From an uncultured Phycisphaerales bacterium (GTDB lineage: Bacteria; Planctomycetota; Phycisphaerae; Phycisphaerales; UBA1924): DNA of 6,474 bases. Positions 1-5,082 of this stretch are shown piece by piece. A model generated the notes under the pieces. That model saw only the letters and a list, made by a program, of their open reading frames with translations. It was not told the DNA's origin and did no database searches. Every line of letters starts with the position of its first letter. Position 1 is the stretch's first letter. The stretch spans positions 1 to 6,474 of the forward strand of contig CALFMQ010000090.1 in NCBI GenBank assembly GCA_937879825.1. Direction: 5' to 3'. Made by a program: the position numbers and the translations under genes.

Positions 1-49
1 GACGCCGCCGGAACAGGGGGATTCATCGCCCCAGCCCGAGACGAGGTAA
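1..49 (+). CDS. Possible 3' end of an upstream gene (partial)
   Basis: The second reading frame is open from the left edge to a TAA at 47-49. It gives a Pro/Gln/Glu-rich tail, TPPEQGDSSPQPETR, which resembles a disordered C-terminus. Most third codon positions are G or C (12 of 15), as in the confident genes here. A terminator-like hairpin with a plus-strand T run lies about 55 bases downstream and fits a plus-strand gene ending here. The fragment is too short to assign a function. Two other readings compete: plus frame 1, open to a TGA at 73-75, and a minus-strand frame open through the whole edge but without an ATG start. Confidence 0.33.
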   Translation, partial: TPPEQGDSSPQPETR

Positions 50-104
50 TCGCCCGGTGCCCGGTCTACCGATGATCCGGATGGACCCTGATGTCCCAAG
101 ACAC

Positions 105-141
105 ACGCCCGGAGCCTCCCGCGGGGGGATCCGGGCGTTTT
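105..141 (+). terminator. Rho-independent-like terminator hairpin
   Basis: A perfect 8-bp inverted repeat, ACGCCCGG (105-112) and CCGGGCGT (131-138), encloses an 18-base GC-rich loop that contains its own small palindrome, CCCGCGGG. The right arm runs into TTTT (138-141) on the plus strand, so it best serves a plus-strand transcript arriving from the left. The hairpin also lies about 20 bases past the stop codon of the minus-strand gene at 159, so it could work in both directions. On the minus strand the tail is only weakly T-rich (GTGTCTTGGG). Confidence 0.6.
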
Positions 142-158
142 CGTTCCCCCGACTCTGC

Positions 159-1127
159 TCACCAACCCAGCAGGTACGCGAAGATCAGCGGCGCCACGAT
201 CGTCGCGTCGGACTCGATCACGAACTTGGGCGTGTCCGCGTCCAGCTTCCCCCACGAGATCTTCTCATTGGGAACGGCGCCCGAGTACGAGCCGTAGCTC
301 GTCGTCGAGTCGGAGATCTGGCAGAAGTAGCCCCAGTACGGCACCTTCTCCTCCAGGTCCTGCAGAATCATCGGCACCACGCAGATCGGGAAGTCGCCCG
401 CGATCCCGCCGCCGATCTGGAAGAATCCGATCGGAGACTTCGGCGCGACCTCGCGGTACCACTTCGAGGTCTCGATCATGTACTCGATGCCCGACTTCAT
501 CACGTGTGCGCCGGAGATCGAGCCGTCGATGATGCGCGCCGCGAAGATATTCCCGAGGGTCGAGTCCTCCCAACCCGGCACGATCATCGGGAGGTTCTTC
601 TCCGCCGCCGCGATCAGCCACGAGTTTTTCGGGTCCGCCTGGAACTTGTCCTTGAGCACGCCCGAGCGGATCACCTGGTACATGTACTCGTGCGGCAGGT
701 ACCGCTCACCCTTCTTGTCCGCGTTTGTCCAGACGCCCATCATCGCCGCCTCGAGGCGCCGAATCGCCTCCTCCTCGGGGATGCAGGTGTCCGTGACCCG
801 GTTCATTCCCTTTTCCGCGAGTTCCCACTCCTGCTGCGGGGTCAGGTCTCGGTAGTTCGGGATGCGCAGGTAATGCTCGTGCGCCACCAGATTGAAAAGG
901 TCCTCTTCCAGATTGGCTCCAGTGCAGGAGATCGCGTGCACCTTGCCCTGGCGGATCATCTCCGCGAGCGACCTACCCAGTTCCGCGGTGCTCATCGCCC
1001 CCGCGAGCGTCACCAGCATCGATCCGCCGCTGTCCAGATGCTTCCGGTACCCCTCGGCGGCATCAACGAGCGCCGCTGAGTTGAAGTGCCGGTAGTGCTC
1101 CTGCATGAACTTGCTGATCGATCCCAT
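159..1127 (-). CDS. Deoxyhypusine synthase family protein
   Basis: A 322-residue protein of the deoxyhypusine synthase fold, an NAD-dependent aminobutyl transfer family. Matches to the family, compared from memory with the human enzyme, include the NAD-site segment CTGANLEEDL (68-77), the region PGWEDSTLGN (184-193), a GGG turn (239-241), and SGAVPNEKISWGK (282-294) ending in the lysine that carries the enzyme-imine intermediate (K294). The human catalytic pair HH, just after GGG, is Asp245-Phe246 here. Bacteria lack eIF5A, the substrate of the eukaryotic enzyme, so the product is more likely a polyamine such as homospermidine, or something unknown; this is inference. The ATG at 1127 is chosen because family similarity begins there and a GGAG lies about 11 bases upstream. 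The frame stays open to 1631, but that extension is low-complexity Arg/Ser-rich sequence antisense to the next gene. It is transcribed divergently from the secreted-protein/sigma operon. Confidence 0.9.
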   Translation of the reverse strand: MGSISKFMQEHYRHFNSAALVDAAEGYRKHLDSGGSMLVTLAGAMSTAELGRSLAEMIRQGKVHAISCTGANLEEDLFNLVAHEHYLRIPNYRDLTPQQEWELAEKGMNRVTDTCIPEEEAIRRLEAAMMGVWTNADKKGERYLPHEYMYQVIRSGVLKDKFQADPKNSWLIAAAEKNLPMIVPGWEDSTLGNIFAARIIDGSISGAHVMKSGIEYMIETSKWYREVAPKSPIGFFQIGGGIAGDFPICVVPMILQDLEEKVPYWGYFCQISDSTTSYGSYSGAVPNEKISWGKLDADTPKFVIESDATIVAPLIFAYLLGW

Positions 1128-1305
1128 GGCGGCTCGGCTCCGTGCGGTGCTTGTGAGGGTCAATGAACTGAGGCGGCAAGTGTATCGCGCGACTCCCCAA
1201 CAACATGGCGTCGCCCCGGAGGTTCTTGTTGCGCCCGGCCCGGGCCCCGCGTCAGTGTTGGTAGTGACTTTGAGCCATCCGGGCAGCCATCCAGGAGAAC
1301 ACCCC
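1128..1305. promoter_or_regulatory. Divergent intergenic region, promoters for both sides expected
   Basis: This 178-base gap separates two divergent start codons and must hold the promoters for the deoxyhypusine-synthase-like gene (leftward) and the sigma-factor operon (rightward). No convincing -35/-10 pair was found on either strand. The best leftward -10 candidate is TACACT (complement of 1179-1184), 4 of 6 matches to the consensus, but without a good -35. A GC-only palindrome, GGCCCGGGCC (1237-1246), lies closer to the operon; in sequence this GC-rich it may be chance. An AGGAG ribosome binding site (1293-1297) lies 8 bases before the ATG at 1306. Confidence 0.5.
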
Positions 1306-2430
1306 ATGCCACGACCCCGACTCCGTCTCACCGCCATGCTCCTCTCGGCCGCAGCACTCGGCGCGCCGCTCGCTCTGACCGCCCCCGCGTCCGCGTCGGC
1401 CGCCGTCGCGCCGCTCGATCGGGGCTGGATCAACGACAGCACCACGTGGCTCGTCCATGTGGATGTCGAGCGGCTGCTCACGACAGAGATCGGACGTTGG
1501 CTCGCCCGCGAGATCGAGGAGTCCGACGCCGAGATGGAAGCGAACGCCGGGGAAGGTGTTGAGCTCAATCTCAAGATCGGCAATGAACGGCGTCGCGAGA
1601 AGGAACGGAAGGTCGTGATCGAACGCCACATCGGCGATGCCGGCGGCGACGAGGGAGCGAATCGCGGCGCGGCGGGCTTGGAAGCGTTGATGCCGCAGTC
1701 ACTCCGAGACCTGCGAGAGCGCTACCACTTCGATCCCCTCACCGACATTCTCTCGATCACGCTCTTCGGCAGCGACGACGACGACCGACCCGAGAACCTC
1801 CTTGTTCATACCACCGCCGCGATCGATGCGGCGGTCAAGGAGCTCCAGAAGGTTGAGGGCGTCGAGATCTCCCACCTCAACGGCGTCACCGTCGGCCAAC
1901 TCGACGCTGATGACGAGTCGGGCGCGCCCAAGTTTATCGCTGTTCAGCCGGAAGCGGACGGCTCGCGCATCATGTTCTTCGCGGACTCACTCGATGAACT
2001 CGCCGCGACCGTCGCATCCAAAGGCAAGTTGCGGGCACCGGATTGGATCGCGCCCGCCCCGGACTCGTTCATCTACATCCACGCGTCCAAGGGATCGCCT
2101 TTCCTCGAAGACGCTGTCAACTCGCAGATGCTCCGCGATGCGGAATCCGTTGAGATCAACATCGGCCAGCGCGCGGGGAACCTGTTCATGTCCGGCGTCC
2201 TCCAGACCGGGTCGAACGAGGTTGCGACCAACATGGCGCAGGTCGCCAACGGCCTGCTGGCTCTGGCCCGACTCGGCGCGATGCAGTCCGATGAACTCGA
2301 CGAAGAGACCCGTGCCATGCTCGATATCGTCAAGGGTTTGTCCATCAAGACCGACGCGTCCGATGTCCGCCTCGACCTCTCCATGGACGCGGGCACCATC
2401 GTGAAGTTCCTGGAGTCTGAGTCCGATTGA
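1306..2430 (+). CDS. Secreted protein of unknown function, first gene of ECF sigma operon
   Basis: A 374-residue protein with a signal peptide: basic MPRPRLR, a hydrophobic Ala/Leu stretch (about 9-27), then APASASAA, with cleavage likely near residue 30-33. The mature part has no cysteine. It has an opening block with DRGWINDSTTWLVHVDVERLL (38-58, W and two VD pairs), a charged Glu/Arg-rich segment (67-107) likely helical, then FDPLTDILSITLFGSD (142-157) and alternating beta/alpha blocks to the end. The last ~180 residues suggest a repeated alpha/beta unit, as in SITLFG..LLVHTTA and KFIAVQP..RIMFFADSLDEL. From memory this resembles uncharacterised planctomycete proteins with an 'FDPxxDLxSITLYG' core; no activity is known to me. 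The ATG at 1306 is supported by AGGAG 8 bases upstream and by the signal peptide; the frame extends up to 1105, but that part is antisense to the neighbouring gene. The sigma gene starts 8 bases after the stop, suggesting one transcript. It may be a sensor or envelope target of that sigma system. Confidence 0.85.
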   Translation: MPRPRLRLTAMLLSAAALGAPLALTAPASASAAVAPLDRGWINDSTTWLVHVDVERLLTTEIGRWLAREIEESDAEMEANAGEGVELNLKIGNERRREKERKVVIERHIGDAGGDEGANRGAAGLEALMPQSLRDLRERYHFDPLTDILSITLFGSDDDDRPENLLVHTTAAIDAAVKELQKVEGVEISHLNGVTVGQLDADDESGAPKFIAVQPEADGSRIMFFADSLDELAATVASKGKLRAPDWIAPAPDSFIYIHASKGSPFLEDAVNSQMLRDAESVEINIGQRAGNLFMSGVLQTGSNEVATNMAQVANGLLALARLGAMQSDELDEETRAMLDIVKGLSIKTDASDVRLDLSMDAGTIVKFLESESD

Positions 2431-2437
2431 CCAGCCC

Positions 2438-3052
2438 ATGACACGCCTCGCAGCACAACCCGTCGAAGCCGCACCGCTCCGACAACAGGCGACAGCCGAC
2501 GCCCGCGCTCACAAGGCGGGCGTCGGTGTGCGCGCCGGCGAGCAGGCGCTCCGCGATCAGTTCGCGCGGCTCGTCCGACAGCACACGCCGAGCGTCATCG
2601 CGCTCGTTCGTCGTCGTGCCGCGCGTGGTGTGGACGCCGAAGATGTCGCCCAGGAGGTCTTCTGCAAGGCGTGGCAGGCGATCCGATCGGGCGAGCGCGT
2701 GCAGGACTTCCGCGCGTGGGTGCTCACCATCGCCTATCGCGCATCCATCTCCGCTTCGCGCCGTGCGATGGTCCGGCGCGCCTTCCTCCTCAACCACGCC
2801 AAGCCCGCCACAACAGAGTCCGCCACGCCCGAAACGCCGCCCCTCTGGGAACTAGCCCGAGCGGTCCTCACATCCGAGCAGGCCGCGGCCCTTTGGCTGA
2901 CCATCGCCGAGGGGCTGACGGCGCGCCAGACAGGGCGCGTCCTCGAGAAGGACGAACGCGCCGTCCGCATGATGGTTTCGAGGGCGCGCAAGAAACTCGC
3001 CGACGAGGCCGTCCGCCGCAATCTGTACGCTATTTCCGAGACGCATCCATGA
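2438..3052 (+). CDS. ECF-type RNA polymerase sigma factor
   Basis: A 204-residue sigma-70 family protein with only regions 2 and 4, the ECF layout. Region 2 spans about 38-110 and includes DAEDVAQEVFCKAWQAI (66-82, core-binding helix 2.2) and DFRAWVLTIAYRASISASRR (90-109, the -10 recognition part). A Pro/Thr-rich linker (120-136) leads to region 4 at about 144-190, with a helix-turn-helix from LTSEQAAALWLTIAEGLTARQ to AVRMMVSRARKKLADE. It would direct RNA polymerase to a small regulon, often including its own operon. The ATG at 2438 follows the previous stop by 7 bases and could be translated by coupling, as no good ribosome binding site is visible. A GTG at 2528 (residue 31) is a real alternative: the first 30 codons have fewer G/C third positions (19 of 30) than the next 30 (24 of 30), and a strong hairpin lies in that segment. 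Confidence 0.92.
   Translation: MTRLAAQPVEAAPLRQQATADARAHKAGVGVRAGEQALRDQFARLVRQHTPSVIALVRRRAARGVDAEDVAQEVFCKAWQAIRSGERVQDFRAWVLTIAYRASISASRRAMVRRAFLLNHAKPATTESATPETPPLWELARAVLTSEQAAALWLTIAEGLTARQTGRVLEKDERAVRMMVSRARKKLADEAVRRNLYAISETHP
2496..2526 (+). repeat. Perfect 11-bp inverted repeat near the sigma gene's 5' end
   Basis: CCGACGCCCGC (2496-2506) and GCGGGCGTCGG (2516-2526) are exact inverted copies around a 9-base loop, GCTCACAAG. The right arm ends two bases before the GTG at 2528, which is in frame with the sigma factor. No T run follows on either strand, so a simple intrinsic terminator is unlikely. It may be an RNA hairpin affecting translation or transcript stability, or a leftover of an intergenic structure if the sigma gene starts at the GTG. 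Confidence 0.6.
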
Positions 3053-3456
3053 CCCATGAACACGACCATCTCGATGTCCTCCTTCACAGCGACGCCTCGC
3101 GCGAACTCGCGGGCACGGACAGTGCGCTCGCCGACCGGCTGATCGCGCGCCTCGATACGCCGCCGCGTCGATCACCCGTCGGGCCCGTCGCGGTTGTGGG
3201 CATGCTCGCGATCGCCGCCATCACCGTGCTGACGGCGGTCTCGTTCAATGCTCGAGATGCGGCGGTGCCGGCTCCGCCGCTGGCCGGCAACACGCACCAC
3301 CGGTCCGAGATCGACCCCGCCGTCGTGGTCGCCATCGATGACGCCACCGACAGCATGCTCGACCCCCTCCGCCGGGAACTCAGCGCGCTGGCGGCGATCT
3401 CTCGGGACTCTGTGCGCACGTTCGCCAGCTTCCTGCCGAACCGGTTCGGGAGTTGA
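3049..3456 (+). CDS. Single-pass membrane protein, probable anti-sigma partner
   Basis: A 135-residue protein whose ATG overlaps the sigma factor's TGA in an ATGA junction (3049-3052), so the two are probably translationally coupled. The N-terminal ~40 residues are polar and begin MTHEHDHLDVLLHSD, rich in His and Asp. One hydrophobic helix follows (about 43-66, PVGPVAVVGMLAIAAITVLTAV), then a Pro/Ala linker and a C-terminal region with a predicted helix (about 97-120). By the positive-inside rule, PPRR at 38-41 places the N-terminus in the cytoplasm, where it could hold the sigma factor. It has no cysteine and so lacks the HxxxCxxC zinc motif of many anti-sigma factors. The role rests on position, size and topology, not on recognised family similarity. 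It may instead be an accessory membrane protein. Confidence 0.75.
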   Translation: MTHEHDHLDVLLHSDASRELAGTDSALADRLIARLDTPPRRSPVGPVAVVGMLAIAAITVLTAVSFNARDAAVPAPPLAGNTHHRSEIDPAVVVAIDDATDSMLDPLRRELSALAAISRDSVRTFASFLPNRFGS

Positions 3457-3459
3457 GCG

Positions 3460-4947
3460 TCAGCGCCGACATCCCCAACTCGTGAGCACGACATTGAGAT
3501 CATCCACATCGACGAACCCATCGCCGGTGATGTCCGCGCTCAGGAATGGCTCATAGGGCTGCTGCCCCCAGAACGCCAGCACCAGATTCAAGTCCCGCAC
3601 ATCCACGACGCCGTTGCCGGTGGCGTCCCCCGGGCACGGCGGCGGATCGCATGCATCGGGCACGAGGTCGCCGTTCTCGTCCGCGAGCGCACCGGAGGCC
3701 ACTTCGCAGGCATCGAGCACGTCCGAGGAATCGCAATCATCGATCGCCGGAAGCACGAACAGACGCCCATTGCCGCCGGCCGCCTTGGGCGCACCGAATA
3801 CGCCGATCCCATCGGCGAGCGCCACGCCGGCACCGAGCTCCGCGCCGGCGTTGCCCGATGAGGGCCGCACAAACGCGACCTCGCGCCACACACCGCTGGA
3901 GCGTGCAAAGACGGAGGCGCTCCCCGAGTTCGCGCCGTCGGCGTCGTCCCGCGGCGCACCGAGGATCACGAGACCGTCTTCGGCCGCAACGCTCGATCCG
4001 CGCCTATCGAATGCGCTGGAGCCGGAGCCCACGAGCGTCCCCTGTTCGGCCCATAGGCCGCCCTGAAAGTCGAACACCACCGCGGCGCCCGCCTGCGAGC
4101 CGCCGGCGTCGCGCCCGGGGGCCCCGAGCACCGCGATGTCTCCCGAGAGCGCCGACGACCAACCCATGAGGTCCGCCGCTGCGCCGCTCGCGGCGATCAG
4201 TTTCGCGCCGAATACCCACACGCCCGCGACGCGTTCGTAGATGTACCCGGCCCCCGCGTCCTCGCCGCCCTCATCGTCCGCGAAGGCACCGATCAGCAGC
4301 CGATTCCCGTCGATCGAGAGCGATGTCCCGAAGTGGTCCCCCGAGTCCGAGTCGCCCGCGACGATCGTTTGCGTGTGCGTCCACGATGCACCATCCCACG
4401 CAAAGACATAGACCGCGCCCGCATCATCCCCGCCACGCGACGGGGCGCCGACGATCAATGTGTCCCCGATGATCGCCACCGAAGCGCCGAACCGATCCTC
4501 CGCGCCACCGTCCGGGGCGAGGACCACGCCGTCACTCGACCAGTTGCCGCCCGCCTCGCGAAAGACGCGCACGCTTCCGGAACCGAACGCCAAGCCCGAG
4601 TCGTCCGGTGAGCCCACGGCGATCGACACGCCATCCGTCGCCACAGCGAAGCCGAAGCGATCCCCGCTCCCGACGCCGGGCGCTGTCAGCGCTTCATCCA
4701 GGACGAGTTCATGGTCGACCACGCGGAACACGAACGCGGCACCCGACTCGAACCCGCTCGCGTTCGAATAGGGCGCACCCGTCACCACCAGGCCGCCCGC
4801 GCCCGCGACAGATGAACCGAGCGTTCCTGTTGCGGCATCGGGGGGCGCCGCTTCCTGCGCCCGTAGCGCGCACGCATCGCCCCACGCCCCGGCGCACGCC
4901 AGGGTCAGCACCAAACTCGGAACCAGGGTCGCTCGCGTCACCGACAC
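3460..4947 (-). CDS. Exported seven-repeat FG-GAP propeller protein with dockerin-like C-terminus
   Basis: About 495 residues if started at the GTG at 4947. A hydrophobic signal sequence (about 8-22, LVPSLVLTLACAGAW) precedes seven repeats of about 53-56 residues. They begin near residues 42, 96, 151, 204, 259, 314 and 370, each with a D(R/H)FG-like start, a core such as LIVGAP, and a GAxYVF strand: a predicted seven-bladed FG-GAP beta-propeller. Residues 403-437 (DDCDSSDVLDACEVAS and a second ENGDLVPDACD unit) look like the Asp-rich calcium-loop spacers common in planctomycete secreted proteins. Residues 438-495 carry two dockerin-type loops, DATGNGVVDVRD (441-452) and DITGDGFVDVDD (472-483), each followed by an LNxVLxxWG helix. 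A second GTG at 4941 is possible, and the frame is open to a GTG at 5061; no ATG precedes the repeats. GGGG (complement of 4960-4963) is a weak, distant ribosome binding site. Likely extracellular or surface-attached; ligand unknown. Confidence 0.88.
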   Translation of the reverse strand: MSVTRATLVPSLVLTLACAGAWGDACALRAQEAAPPDAATGTLGSSVAGAGGLVVTGAPYSNASGFESGAAFVFRVVDHELVLDEALTAPGVGSGDRFGFAVATDGVSIAVGSPDDSGLAFGSGSVRVFREAGGNWSSDGVVLAPDGGAEDRFGASVAIIGDTLIVGAPSRGGDDAGAVYVFAWDGASWTHTQTIVAGDSDSGDHFGTSLSIDGNRLLIGAFADDEGGEDAGAGYIYERVAGVWVFGAKLIAASGAAADLMGWSSALSGDIAVLGAPGRDAGGSQAGAAVVFDFQGGLWAEQGTLVGSGSSAFDRRGSSVAAEDGLVILGAPRDDADGANSGSASVFARSSGVWREVAFVRPSSGNAGAELGAGVALADGIGVFGAPKAAGGNGRLFVLPAIDDCDSSDVLDACEVASGALADENGDLVPDACDPPPCPGDATGNGVVDVRDLNLVLAFWGQQPYEPFLSADITGDGFVDVDDLNVVLTSWGCRR

Positions 4948-5082
4948 CGTCGCAGTATTCCCCGGCCCTGCCCCCGCCGCCAGCGGAATCCCCCCCGAAT
5001 GGCCCCCCGGCGGCCCATGCAACGCGCCCTGCCGGAATCGGAATACCCTTACCGGAACCACCTATCTTCCCCGGAGCACCCC
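4948..5082. promoter_or_regulatory. Divergent intergenic region between propeller and hydrolase genes
   Basis: This 135-base gap separates the GTG at 4947 (leftward) from the ATG at 5083 (rightward), so it should hold two promoters. Three GGAA-type motifs stand before the hydrolase gene: CCGGAAT (5032-5038), CGGAAT (5039-5044) and CCGGAAC (5052-5058). A GGAG (5073-5076) six bases before the ATG is its ribosome binding site. Leftward, AATACT (complement of 4955-4960) resembles a -10 box, but it is only 7 bases from the GTG and lacks a good -35. The rest is C-rich on the plus strand and shows no clear signal. Confidence 0.45.

Noticed and set aside
1..104. Minus-strand frame open through the left edge, with a plausible stretch APGDYLVSGWGDESPC
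   Set aside because: No ATG or well-placed ribosome binding site is present, and the nearby hairpin has its T run on the plus strand, which favours a plus-strand gene ending here. It shares the same wobble positions as the plus frame, so composition cannot separate them.
57..1079. Long plus-strand open frame (340 codons) across the left part of the window
   Set aside because: It is antisense to the deoxyhypusine-synthase-like gene, is dominated by Arg, His and Asp in the way of a shadow frame, and matches no domain.
1105..1305. N-terminal extension of the secreted protein back to 1105
   Set aside because: It would overlap the divergent gene's start and bury the signal peptide; AGGAG and the ATG at 1306 give a better start.
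1128..1631. N-terminal extension of the deoxyhypusine-synthase-like gene up to an ATG at 1631
   Set aside because: The extra 168 residues are Ser/Arg/Thr-rich low-complexity sequence antisense to the signal peptide and start of the next gene; family similarity begins at the ATG at 1127.
2671..3048. Upstream extension of the membrane-protein frame into the sigma gene
   Set aside because: It overlaps the sigma factor out of frame and has no domain character; the ATGA junction at 3049 is a standard coupled start.
3540..4900. DNA repeats or a CRISPR-like array in the propeller region
   Set aside because: The periodicity is at the protein level (FG-GAP repeats of about 160 bases) and the copies are diverged; there are no identical short repeats with regular spacers.
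5063..5068. TATCTT as a -10 box for the hydrolase gene
   Set aside because: A start site downstream of it would fall at or inside the GGAG ribosome binding site, and there is no matching -35.
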